The notes under the pieces are model-generated. The model had not been told where the DNA came from. It did not search any database and was given only the letters and a program-made list of their open reading frames with translations. A stretch of DNA of 64,000 nt. It comes from Streptomyces sp. ML-6. GTDB lineage: Bacteria; Actinomycetota; Actinomycetes; Streptomycetales; Streptomycetaceae. Positions 18,312 to 25,534 of the stretch are shown piece by piece. The DNA lies in contig NZ_JAOTIK010000001.1 of assembly GCF_030116705.1 (NCBI RefSeq), positions 5,608,501-5,672,500 on the forward strand, read 5' to 3'. A program made the position numbers and the translations under genes. Positions within the stretch are counted from its first letter, which is position 1. Each line of letters begins with the position of its first letter.

Positions 18312-18788
18312 TCAGATCTTGCCGCGGCGTCCGCGCAGGTGTTCCGCGACCGGCGTCAGCGCCGCGTGCAGGTTCGCCAGCGCCTCCGGCGGCAGCAGGT
18401 CCATGAAGTGCTTGCGGACGGAGGCCACGTGGTGCGGGGCCACCTTCCGCATCGTCTCCGCGCCGTCCTCGGTCAGGACCGCGAACAGACCGCGCCGGTC
18501 GGACTCGCAGCTCGCCCGACGGACCAGCCCGGCGTTCTCCATCCGGGTGATCTGGTGCGAGAGCCTGCTCTTGGACTGCAGCGTCGCCGCGGCGAGGTCG
18601 CTCATCCGCATGCGCTGGTCCTCCGACTCCGAGAGATTGACCAGGATCTCGTAGTCGTTGTTGGTCAGTCCGAACGGCTGGAGGTCCTTCTCCAGCTGGT
18701 GCATCAACAGCCTGCTGACCTCCAGGTGGGTGCGCCAGGCACACTGCTCCGCGTCGCTCAGCCAACGGGTGGCCGTCTCGGTCTCCAT
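18312..18788 (-). CDS. absC: MarR-family regulator, AbsC type
   Basis: 158-residue winged-helix regulator matching AbsC, the zinc-responsive MarR protein that in S. coelicolor represses coelibactin genes and affects antibiotic production (family knowledge). The core reads as the helical dimerisation N-terminus, the HTH AAATLQSKSRLSHQITRMENAGLV and the wing CESDRRGLFAVLTEDG. His and Cys residues that could bind zinc are present (CAWRTHLEV, APHHVASVRKH). Assignment rests on length, sequence pattern and position next to the two-component system. The ATG has no ribosome site but lies 7 nt after TAGAAT, suggesting a leaderless mRNA. Confidence 0.85.
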   Translation of the reverse strand: METETATRWLSDAEQCAWRTHLEVSRLLMHQLEKDLQPFGLTNNDYEILVNLSESEDQRMRMSDLAAATLQSKSRLSHQITRMENAGLVRRASCESDRRGLFAVLTEDGAETMRKVAPHHVASVRKHFMDLLPPEALANLHAALTPVAEHLRGRRGKI

Positions 18789-18801
18789 AATGTGGATTCT
18801 A
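18789..18801 (-). promoter_or_regulatory. -10 element of leaderless absC promoter
   Basis: TAGAAT, then CCACATT, then ATG on the minus strand. The hexamer is a good sigma-70-type -10 and its 7-nt gap to the start codon puts transcription start at the ATG. The -35 region is not consensus, so an activator or extended contacts may be needed. Confidence 0.5.
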
Positions 18802-18905
18802 CCTAAGAAGTTGAAAGCCGGACGAAGTGAGGGGTGTGACGGTCGGTACCCGCCGGAGGAGGGCGGGAGCGCAGACGTTCGACGTCACGCTCCGCAGACT
18901 ACCGT

Positions 18906-19715
18906 TCACAAACCGAAGCGACGCTGGAGATCCCCCAGCTGACCGGGCAATCGGGGTGAGGCGCCAGGTTGACCCGAGCCGCCGGGCGCCCGGGGCGGTA
19001 CGCCGGGACGGCCCGAACCCCCGCCGCCGGGGACCCCGGCCTCGCCCGGCACCGTCCCCGTCGCCTGCTCGGCCATCAGGACCTCGGTCGACTGAAGCAG
19101 CACCGTGCCCGCCCCGACGAACTCGAACTGGTGCTCCTCGCCCGAGGTGCCCCCGATACCGGTCAGCGCCCGCAGCCCGCCGAGCACGCCCGTCAGATAG
19201 CCGTGGTCGTAGTGGTGGCACGGCGAGGGGCAGTCCGCCCAGCCCACCAGGGCCTGCGGATCGACCCGCAGCGGCGGCTCCATGAAGACCACCGGACCGT
19301 TGGAGGCGGCCACGAACTTCCCCGTGCCGATCAGGGTCAGGAAGCCCGGCACGATCGACTGCTTCAGCGCCAGCGTCGGCTGGTAGGCGAGCAGGTTGCC
19401 GGACCGGATCGTCAGGTTCCCGTCGTCCAGGTCGTAGGAGTTCACGTCGAAGGCCCGGTCCGCGAGCAGCATCTTGCCGCTGCCCTCGGCCACCACCCAG
19501 TCGCCCGCGTGCAGCGGCGAGTGGAAGCTCGTGCGGAGCAGCCGGTCGAAGCGGCCGTTGCCCACGCCGTCGAACTCGATCCGCCCGTAGTAGGCGATCA
19601 TCTTGCCCTTCTGCAGGAACCACTGACTCCCCTTGAGCTCCACGCAGAAGGTGTACGCGTTGACGTTGTCGTCCGACGGCAGCGTCATCGGATCGAAGAT
19701 CACGGGCGTGCTCAC
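18906..19715 (-). CDS. AIM24 family protein, third of three (Gly/Pro-rich tail)
   Basis: 269 aa. Residues about 1–215 form the all-beta AIM24/TIGR00266 fold (FCVELKGSQWFLQKGKMIAYYG, LLAYQPTLALKQS, GTGKFVAASNGPVVFM). Residues about 216–269 are a Gly/Pro/Arg-rich tail absent from the two upstream paralogues. The GTG start overlaps the upstream stop (GTGA on the minus strand), so it is translationally coupled. Compared with its paralogues it has an extra CPSPCHHYDHGY segment with two Cys and three His, a possible metal site. No enzymatic function is established for the bacterial family. Confidence 0.85.
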   Translation of the reverse strand: MSTPVIFDPMTLPSDDNVNAYTFCVELKGSQWFLQKGKMIAYYGRIEFDGVGNGRFDRLLRTSFHSPLHAGDWVVAEGSGKMLLADRAFDVNSYDLDDGNLTIRSGNLLAYQPTLALKQSIVPGFLTLIGTGKFVAASNGPVVFMEPPLRVDPQALVGWADCPSPCHHYDHGYLTGVLGGLRALTGIGGTSGEEHQFEFVGAGTVLLQSTEVLMAEQATGTVPGEAGVPGGGGSGRPGVPPRAPGGSGQPGASPRLPGQLGDLQRRFGL

Positions 19716-20362
19716 AGCTTCTCCTCCGAGGCCTGGACGTACACCGCGCCGCTGCCGCTCAGCTCCAGCTGGAACGCCTCGCCGGAGCCGCGCCCCACCA
19801 TGTCGCGCCAGCCGAGCGCGGTGGAGAGCTTGTTGCGCACGTCGCCGTGGTGCGCGACGTACGCCTGCGGGTCCACGTGCACCGAACGGCCCGGGACGAT
19901 CGGCAGCTCGATCACCCCGCCGTGGGCCATCACGGCGACCGAGCCGTGCCCCTTCAGGGTGGTGGTGAACAGCCCCTGGCCGGTCACCTGGCCGCGCACC
20001 ATGCCCATCACGCCGCCCTGCGACCCCATGAACATGGTGCCCTGCTGGAGCGTCCCGTCGAAGGCGAGCAGCCGGTCGGCCTCCACGTACAGGGTGTCGC
20101 CGGACAGGTCGATCACCTGGATGTGGTGGCCGCCGTGGCCGAACATCACCGTGCCGTCGCCCTCGACCGTCATCAGCGGGGTCGCCTCGCCCGCCACCCG
20201 CCGGCCGATCATCGACAGCACGCCGCCCTGGCCGCCCTGGATGTTCGGGGTGAACGACACCTCGCCGCGGTGGGCGAGCATCGCCCCGCGCTGGCTGTAC
20301 AGCTTCTGGCCGGGAACCACCGTCGCCTCGACCATCCTCGAGTTGATCTCGCGGAACGGCAT
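19712..20362 (-). CDS. AIM24 family protein, second of three
   Basis: 216-residue AIM24/TIGR00266 protein composed of repeated beta strands with Gly turns: KLYSQRGAMLAHRGEVSF, TLYVEADRLLAFDG, GQGLFTTTLKGHGSVAVMAHGG and SGSGAVYVQASEEKL. Its ATG overlaps the stop of the first paralogue (TGATG on the minus strand), and its own stop overlaps the next start. The three genes therefore probably make comparable protein amounts and may form a hetero-oligomer (inference). No signal peptide or transmembrane segment is visible, so it is cytoplasmic. Function unknown. Confidence 0.88.
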   Translation of the reverse strand: MPFREINSRMVEATVVPGQKLYSQRGAMLAHRGEVSFTPNIQGGQGGVLSMIGRRVAGEATPLMTVEGDGTVMFGHGGHHIQVIDLSGDTLYVEADRLLAFDGTLQQGTMFMGSQGGVMGMVRGQVTGQGLFTTTLKGHGSVAVMAHGGVIELPIVPGRSVHVDPQAYVAHHGDVRNKLSTALGWRDMVGRGSGEAFQLELSGSGAVYVQASEEKL

Positions 20363-21000
20363 CAGACATCGCCCCCGAGGGTGTTCCGCTCGCTCGGCTG
20401 GACGTAGACGACGCCCTCGCCCTCGAACCGGATCTGGAAGGACTCCCCGGAGCTCTCGCCGATCAGCGTCCGGAAACCGACCCCCGTCTGGAACTGCTGG
20501 CGCAGATCACCCCGGTGGGCGACGTAGGCGCCGGGGTCGACGCACAGCGGGTACTGCCCGGAGACCCGCAGTGCCACCGCCGCGCCGTCCGACATGATCG
20601 CCACCTGCCCGGTGCCCTCGACGGTGGTGGTGAACAGGCCGTTGCCGCTCGCCCCGCCGCGCAGCCCGGTGAAGGTGGTGCCGGTGCGCAGCGAGGAGTC
20701 GGTGCACAGCAGGTTGCTCGCCTCGACGTGGAGCTTGTCGTTGTGCAGCGGGACGAGGGTGATCTCGCTCGCCCGGTCCGCGAAGTAGCAGGTGCCCTCG
20801 CCGGACACCTGCATCACGGCCATCTGTTCACCGGTCAGCCGGCGGGTCACCATCCCGCGCAGACCGTCACCGCCACCGGTCATCTTCTTGAACGTCATCC
20901 GGCCGTCGTAGGCGACCATCGAGCCGTTCTTCGCCTTGACGGCGTCACCGGCCAGGTCGACGGCGAGCGTTCTGCTGCCTTGGAGTCGGAACATTGCCAC
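20362..21000 (-). CDS. AIM24 family protein, first of three
   Basis: 212-residue AIM24/TIGR00266 beta protein with the same architecture as the next gene: KNGSMVAYDGRMTF, KLHVEASNLLCTDS, GNGLFTTTVEGTGQVAIMSDG and FEGEGVVYVQPSE. The start is taken as GTG 21000 because a TAACGT hexamer ends exactly 7 nt before it, the leaderless geometry seen elsewhere in this window; the ATG two codons later is the alternative. Heads a three-gene coupled operon of paralogues. Function unknown; eukaryotic AIM24 is mitochondrial, but that does not transfer to bacteria. Confidence 0.85.
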   Translation of the reverse strand: MAMFRLQGSRTLAVDLAGDAVKAKNGSMVAYDGRMTFKKMTGGGDGLRGMVTRRLTGEQMAVMQVSGEGTCYFADRASEITLVPLHNDKLHVEASNLLCTDSSLRTGTTFTGLRGGASGNGLFTTTVEGTGQVAIMSDGAAVALRVSGQYPLCVDPGAYVAHRGDLRQQFQTGVGFRTLIGESSGESFQIRFEGEGVVYVQPSERNTLGGDV

Positions 21001-21013
21001 GGACCCGACGTTA
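21001..21013 (-). promoter_or_regulatory. -10 element of leaderless AIM24 operon promoter
   Basis: TAACGT, then CGGGTCC, then GTG on the minus strand; 7-nt gap. It supports the GTG start and a leaderless transcript. Confidence 0.45.
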
Positions 21014-21333
21014 ACCGGCGGGCCCCGGCCGGGACAGGGCCCCGGGCATGATCCGGCCCCCCGACAGGCCCCTGATACGCATCCGGGACGGTATCCGTAC
21101 GCGATCGGGACGGTCCCGCCCCGGGACACCGGCCCCGCCCCGCCGGACCGGCCCACCGCCGGACCGGTACCGCCCCGCCGGACCGGCCGCCGCGCCCCGC
21201 CGGGGGAGGCCCGGACCGCACATCCGTCCCGGACCGCCCCCGCTGCCGGGCACCGTCCGCGCCGATGCCACAATGGGGCGAGCTTGTGCCCGCGTTCACA
21301 AGCTGTCACGACCCTCCCACCGAAGGTGCCCCC

Positions 21334-21684
21334 GTGGACATCAAGACCGCTACCGCCCTGCACCGGCTGCGCCTCATCTCGATTCCCGAGGCGCTCTCCT
21401 TCCCGGCCCTGATCATCTTTGGCTCGATCCTCAGCCGGGTCTCGGACATCGACTTCCTGATGATGCCGCTCGGCATCCTGCACGGCGTGCTCTTCGTGAT
21501 CTACGCCGTCCTGCTGCTCGACGTCTGGGCCAAGACCAAGTGGCCGCTGAAGCGCGTCGCGCTCTTCTTCCTGCTTGCGGTGCTGCCGTTCGGCGGCCTG
21601 TACGGCGACAAGCTGCTCAAGCGCTACGAGGCCGACGGCGTCATCGCCGCCCGGGCCCGCCGGGAGGGCGTGGTCAGCGCATGA
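21334..21684 (+). CDS. DUF3817 membrane protein
   Basis: 116-residue small membrane protein with three predicted helices: residues about 12–32 ([19 protein letters not shown]), 42–65 ([20 protein letters not shown]) and 75–95 ([18 protein letters not shown]). The HGVLF–D–KTKWP signature marks DUF3817, the YdzA/integral-membrane family of unknown role. The GTG start has GAAGGTG upstream; a 23-codon longer frame is rejected for lack of a site. Its stop overlaps the start of the thiamine-binding-type gene (ATGA). A paralogue lies 3.4 kb downstream. Confidence 0.85.
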   Translation: MDIKTATALHRLRLISIPEALSFPALIIFGSILSRVSDIDFLMMPLGILHGVLFVIYAVLLLDVWAKTKWPLKRVALFFLLAVLPFGGLYGDKLLKRYEADGVIAARARREGVVSA

Positions 21685-21974
21685 TCGTCGCGTTCTCGGT
21701 CAGCCCGCTGGGGGTCGGTGAGGACGTCGGCGAGTACGTCGCCGACGCTGTCCGCGTCGTCCGCGAGTCCGGGCTGCCCAACCGCACGGACGCCATGTTC
21801 ACCTCGGTCGAGGGCGAGTGGGACGATGTCATGGACGTCGTGAAGCGGGCCGTCGCCGCCGTCGAGGCCCGTGCCGGGCGCGTCTCCCTCGTACTGAAGG
21901 CCGATATCCGTCCCGGTGTCACCGACGGCCTGACCAGCAAGGTCGAGACGGTCGAGCGGTACCTGGCGCAGTGA
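21681..21974 (+). CDS. MTH1187-family thiamine-binding-type protein
   Basis: 97-residue single-domain ferredoxin-like protein of the MTH1187/YkoF-like family, whose members bind thiamine or a related small molecule. Recognisable stretches are [38 protein letters not shown] (here [15 protein letters not shown]) and [13 protein letters not shown]. It overlaps the DUF3817 gene by 4 nt, so the two are coupled and possibly functionally linked, for example as a small-molecule carrier and a membrane partner (inference). No transporter genes are adjacent. Confidence 0.87.
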   Translation: MIVAFSVSPLGVGEDVGEYVADAVRVVRESGLPNRTDAMFTSVEGEWDDVMDVVKRAVAAVEARAGRVSLVLKADIRPGVTDGLTSKVETVERYLAQ

Positions 21975-22022
21975 ACCGGTCCGGTTCCCGGGGCCCCGTG
22001 AACCCGCGTGCGCGCGGGCCGT

Positions 22023-23009
22023 TCACGGGGCCCCGGCCGTCAGCGCGATGCCCAGCGGAGTGCGCTCGTACAGCACCTGGTGGCCGTACCGGCGTGAGGT
22101 GAGCAGCCCCGCCGCGCGCAGCACCGACAGGTGCTCCGACACGGACGAGGGCGCGAGCGAGAGCCGGTGGGCCAGCGCCGTGGTCCCGGCCGGTTCGTCG
22201 AGCGCGCACAGGACGTCGGCGCGGGCCCGCCCGAGCAGCCGGGCCAGGGCGTCGGGGGTGCGGTCCGCGGCCTCCGTCCAGAGGCCGCCGATGCCGCGGG
22301 CCGGATAGATCACCGCGGGCAGCCAGGGCGGCTCGTAGCCGCCGACGACATCGGGCCAGACGAAGACGCTGGGCATCAGCACCAGCCCCTCCCCGCCGAG
22401 CACCCGGGTGTGGTTCCCCCGGGTGCCGGTCACCGTGAGCGTCGAACCGGCCCAGCGCAGGCGCGGGCTCAGTTCGCCCAGCAGCCGCTCGAAACCGACC
22501 TCGGCCAGCCGCCGCGAGTGGTAGGCGATGTCGGCCTCCAGCAGGGCGCGCAGCCGCGGCCAGTGCGGCTCGATCATCAGCCGCCAGGCCCGTTCCAGCA
22601 GGTCCGCCAGCTCCTGGACCGTACGCGCCGGATCGGCCAGCATCCTCCGCCCGGCCGGGGAACCGGGGCCGCCGGGCATGCCGGCCAGGGCCCGGGCCAT
22701 GTCGTGCGCGGCCACCGCCGGGTCGACCGCGCGGACGGCGGCGATCTCCTCCTCGAAACGGGCCAGCGGGCCGAGCGGGGGCGGGCAGAGGAAGTCGGGG
22801 GTGTGCCCGCCCTCGGGCATCAGCCGCCACAGCGGCCTCAGGTCCAGCCCGGCGGCGGCCTCCTCGATCCGCCGCAGCCACGGCAGGTGGTAGCCGTGCC
22901 GGGCCGGCCGGGCGAGCGTGCGCACGGCTTCCTGCGTCTCCCAGAGCGGGGAGAGCGCAAAGCGGCAGCGGAGCAGGTCGCTCTCGTCAAAACGCAGATG
23001 GAAGGGCAC
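22023..23009 (-). CDS. ArsR-type regulator with DUF5937 domain
   Basis: 328 aa. The N-terminal two thirds is a DUF5937 module (HLRFDESDLLRCRFALSPLWE). The C-terminal winged helix (about residues 245–320) contains VLCALDEPAGTTALAHRLSLAPSSVSEHLSVLRAAGLL and the wing RRYGHQVLYERT. The GTG start has CTGGAGCTCC upstream; a 48-codon upstream extension overlaps the divergent promoter and was rejected. It diverges from an MFS exporter across 71 nt containing a 16-bp inverted repeat, the common layout for a repressor of its neighbouring efflux gene. The inducer is unknown. Confidence 0.88.
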   Translation of the reverse strand: MPFHLRFDESDLLRCRFALSPLWETQEAVRTLARPARHGYHLPWLRRIEEAAAGLDLRPLWRLMPEGGHTPDFLCPPPLGPLARFEEEIAAVRAVDPAVAAHDMARALAGMPGGPGSPAGRRMLADPARTVQELADLLERAWRLMIEPHWPRLRALLEADIAYHSRRLAEVGFERLLGELSPRLRWAGSTLTVTGTRGNHTRVLGGEGLVLMPSVFVWPDVVGGYEPPWLPAVIYPARGIGGLWTEAADRTPDALARLLGRARADVLCALDEPAGTTALAHRLSLAPSSVSEHLSVLRAAGLLTSRRYGHQVLYERTPLGIALTAGAP

Positions 23010-23025
23010 AGGAGCTCCAGGAAGA

Positions 23026-23041
23026 TTCGGCCTGGGCCGAA
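23026..23041. promoter_or_regulatory. Inverted repeat between ArsR-type regulator and MFS gene
   Basis: TTCGGCC–TG–GGCCGAA, a perfect 7-bp inverted repeat with a 2-nt spacer, centred in the 71-nt divergent promoter region. It is the best candidate operator for the adjacent winged-helix regulator and could repress both genes. Confidence 0.5.
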
Positions 23042-23080
23042 AGTCTACGGACGGGCCGGGTCCTCGGACACGCTGCGTCC

Positions 23081-24481
23081 ATGCCGAGCGACGACCGTAC
23101 CCAGGCGGGCACACCCCGCACCCCTCCCGCCCCAGGGCCGACGCCTCCGGCACCCGCCCCGGAGCCCCGCGACCCGCACGACCCGAGCCGGGCGCGGGGC
23201 CCCGGCGACGAGGCGGGCGGCGGCTACCGGGCGGTGTTCCGGGTACGGGAGTTCCGGGCCGTGTTCGTGGCCCACCTGCTCTCGCTGCTCGGCGTCGCCG
23301 TCAGCGAACTCGCCCTCACCGTCCTGGTCTACGACCTCACCGGCTCGCCGCTGCTCTCCGCCCTCACCTTCGCGCTGGGCCTCCTCCCGTACGCGCTCGG
23401 CGGCACCCTCCTCGCCGGGATCGCCGACCGCTTTCCCGCCCGCCGCGTCCTCGTCGCCTGCGACCTGGTCTGCGCCGGCTGCGTCGCCGTCATGGTGCTG
23501 CCCGGCACCCCCGTCGGAGGGCTCCTCGCGCTGCGGTGCGTCGTGGCGGCGGTCGCGCCGGTGTTCACCGGGACGCGGGCCGCGGCGCTCACCGACATCC
23601 TCGGCGAGGGCGACCGCTACGTCCTGGGCCGCTCGCTGCTGCGGATCGTCTCCCAGTCCGCCCTGCTCATCGGTTTCGGGGCCGGCGGACTGCTGCTGGC
23701 CGCCCTGTCGCCGCGCGGGGCGATCGCGGTCGCCGTCGGCACGTTCTGCTGCTCGGCGCTGCTGCTCCGCTTCGGCACCCGGGCCCGGCCGGCCCGGTCG
23801 GCCGCGGCGGCGGAGGGCGGCGGAACGCTGCTGGGGGATTCCCTCTCCGGCACCCGGACGGTTCTCGCCGACCGCCGGATCCGGGCACTGCTGCTGCTCT
23901 TCTGGGTGCCCCCCTTCTTCGTGGTCGCGCCGGAGGCCCTGGCCGCGCCCTACGCCGACGCCATCGGGGCCGGGCCCGCGGCACCGGGGCTGCTGATGTG
24001 CGCGATGGCCGTCGGCCACGTCGGGGCGGAGCTCTGGGCGGGATCCGCCCTCGGCCCCCGCACCCGCTCCCGGACCGTGCTGCCCGCGGCCGCCCTCGGG
24101 CTGCTTCCCCTGCTGCTGTACGCCTCCCGTCCCGGCATGGTGCTCACCCTCGCCGCCCTGGTGCTGACCGGGGTGGGGGCGGCGTACGTCATCGGGCTCG
24201 ACCAGTGGTTCCTCGACGCGGTGCCCGAGGCGCTGCGGGGCCGGGCGATGACCCTGCTCACCGCCGGGCTGATGACGGCCCAGGGCCTGGGGATGGGCCT
24301 CGCCGGGCTGGCCGCGGAGTTCTTCCCGGTCCACCAGGTCGTCGCCGCCTCGGGGGCGGTGGGCACCCTGTGCACGCTGCTGGTGGTCCGGGAGGTCCGC
24401 GCCACCCGCCCGCGATCCGGGGAACGGAAGCCCGGTACCGAAGTCCGAGACGGGGCTGACCAGCATGTGACCAATGGGTAA
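23081..24481 (+). CDS. MFS transporter, exporter type
   Basis: 466-residue major facilitator with about 12 transmembrane segments between residues 60 and 445. A 45-residue Pro-rich cytoplasmic N-terminus precedes the first helix. VYDLTGSPLLSALTFALGLLPYALGGTLLAGIADRF is typical of the MFS_3/enterobactin-exporter-like class, with the loop-2 motif DRFPARRVL. It is divergent from the ArsR/DUF5937 regulator, which suggests inducible efflux. The stop codon TAA forms part of the -10 hexamer of the next gene. Substrate unknown. Confidence 0.9.
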   Translation: MPSDDRTQAGTPRTPPAPGPTPPAPAPEPRDPHDPSRARGPGDEAGGGYRAVFRVREFRAVFVAHLLSLLGVAVSELALTVLVYDLTGSPLLSALTFALGLLPYALGGTLLAGIADRFPARRVLVACDLVCAGCVAVMVLPGTPVGGLLALRCVVAAVAPVFTGTRAAALTDILGEGDRYVLGRSLLRIVSQSALLIGFGAGGLLLAALSPRGAIAVAVGTFCCSALLLRFGTRARPARSAAAAEGGGTLLGDSLSGTRTVLADRRIRALLLLFWVPPFFVVAPEALAAPYADAIGAGPAAPGLLMCAMAVGHVGAELWAGSALGPRTRSRTVLPAAALGLLPLLLYASRPGMVLTLAALVLTGVGAAYVIGLDQWFLDAVPEALRGRAMTLLTAGLMTAQGLGMGLAGLAAEFFPVHQVVAASGAVGTLCTLLVVREVRATRPRSGERKPGTEVRDGADQHVTNG

Positions 24482-24491
24482 GGTCGATGCC
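24456..24491 (+). promoter_or_regulatory. Leaderless promoter of MarR gene
   Basis: CTGACC (-35-like), 17-nt spacer, TAAGGT (-10), then 7 nt to GTG. The -10 includes the TAA stop of the upstream transporter gene. It decides the downstream start as GTG 24492 rather than the ATG six codons earlier. Confidence 0.55.
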
Positions 24492-25001
24492 GTGCCGAAG
24501 CCGCTCAGTCTCCCCTTCGACCCCATCGCCCGCGCCGACGAACTCTGGCAGCAGCGCTGGGGCCCGGTGCCCTCGATGGGGGCGATCACCTCGATCATGC
24601 GCGCCCAGCAGATCCTGCTCGCCGAGGTCGACGCGGTCGTCAAGCCGTACGGACTGACCTTCGCCCGGTACGAGGCGCTGGTGCTGCTCACCTTCTCCAA
24701 GGCCGGTGAGCTGCCGATGTCCAAGATCGGGGAGCGGCTGATGGTCCACCCCACCTCCGTCACGAACACCGTGGACCGCCTGGTGCGCTCCGGACTGGTC
24801 GCCAAGCGCCCCAACCCCAACGACGGCCGCGGAACCCTCGCCTCCATCACCGAGCGGGGCCGCGAGGTCGTCGAGGCGGCGACGAAGGACCTCGTCGACA
24901 TGGAGTTCGGACTCGGGGTGTACGACGCCGAGGAATGCGCCGAGATCTTCGCCATGCTGCGCCCGCTGCGGGTCGCGGCCCACGACTTCGAGGAGGAGTA
25001 G
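24492..25001 (+). CDS. MarR-family transcriptional regulator
   Basis: 169-residue MarR protein. Helical dimer region at about residues 15–55 (ELWQQRWGPVPSMGAITSIM), winged helix at about 60–120 with MSKIGERLMVHPTSVTNTVDRLVRSGLV as HTH and the wing RPNPNDGRGTLASITERGREV. GTG 24492 is chosen on promoter geometry; ATG 24474 is possible but lacks a ribosome site and overlaps the MFS gene. No effector can be inferred. A DUF3817 gene follows on the same strand about 100 nt later under its own apparent promoter. Confidence 0.88.
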   Translation: MPKPLSLPFDPIARADELWQQRWGPVPSMGAITSIMRAQQILLAEVDAVVKPYGLTFARYEALVLLTFSKAGELPMSKIGERLMVHPTSVTNTVDRLVRSGLVAKRPNPNDGRGTLASITERGREVVEAATKDLVDMEFGLGVYDAEECAEIFAMLRPLRVAAHDFEEE

Positions 25002-25089
25002 GGCAGGTACGGGGTAGGGGCGCCGGAACGGGAAATGGAACGGCGTTTCGAGGGCCGGGCCCGCTGCAAGATCGCCCCGGACGTGCGGT

Positions 25090-25102
25090 TACGCTCGGCT
25101 CC
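25090..25102 (+). promoter_or_regulatory. -10 element of leaderless DUF3817 promoter
   Basis: TACGCT, then CGGCTCC, then ATG; 7-nt gap and no Shine–Dalgarno sequence. No good -35 at 17–18 nt. Confidence 0.45.
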
Positions 25103-25435
25103 ATGAAACCCAGCGTGCTGACCCGCTATCGGGTGATGGCCTACGTCACCGCCGTCATGCTGCTCGTCCTCTGCGTCTGCATGATCTTCAAATACGGCTT
25201 CGACAAGGGCGAGGGCCTGACGCTCGTCGTCTCCCAGGTCCACGGTGTGCTCTACATCGTCTACCTGATCTTCGCCTTCGACCTCGGTTCCAAGGCGAAG
25301 TGGCCGATGGGCAAGCTGCTCTGGATCCTGCTCTCCGGCACCATCCCGACGGCCGCGTTCTTCGTCGAGCGCAAGGTCGTCCGCGAGGTCGAGCCGCTGC
25401 TCGCCACCGGCTCCCCGGCGACCGCCAAGGCCTGA
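25103..25435 (+). CDS. DUF3817 membrane protein, second paralogue
   Basis: 110 aa with three predicted membrane helices (about residues 8–28, 37–60 and 70–90). It shares with the upstream paralogue the pattern HGVLYIVYLIFAFDLGSKAKWP followed by a third helix and a charged C-terminus (FFVERKVVREVE). The N-terminal helix differs (YRVMAYVTAVMLLVLCVCMIF). Starts at an ATG without ribosome site, 7 nt after TACGCT. Function unknown. Next downstream is icmA under a separate promoter. Confidence 0.87.
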   Translation: MKPSVLTRYRVMAYVTAVMLLVLCVCMIFKYGFDKGEGLTLVVSQVHGVLYIVYLIFAFDLGSKAKWPMGKLLWILLSGTIPTAAFFVERKVVREVEPLLATGSPATAKA

Positions 25436-25497
25436 GGGCCCGCCGGTCCGCACGCACCACCCGAACCGCCCCGTGCCGAGCACCGGGCGGTTTGCCA

Positions 25498-25534
25498 TCG
25501 ACATTTACTAGGACGTCCTAGTAAATTCGAATGC
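25498..25534 (+). promoter_or_regulatory. icmA promoter with palindromic operator in the spacer
   Basis: TCGACA (-35) and TAAATT (-10, 25522–25527) are 18 nt apart. A perfect 22-bp palindrome (25504–25525; half-site TTTACTAGGAC) fills the spacer. The -10 ends 7 nt before the icmA ATG. A repressor dimer bound here would block RNA polymerase directly. TetR-type regulators commonly bind such sites, but the regulator is not identified. Confidence 0.65.
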
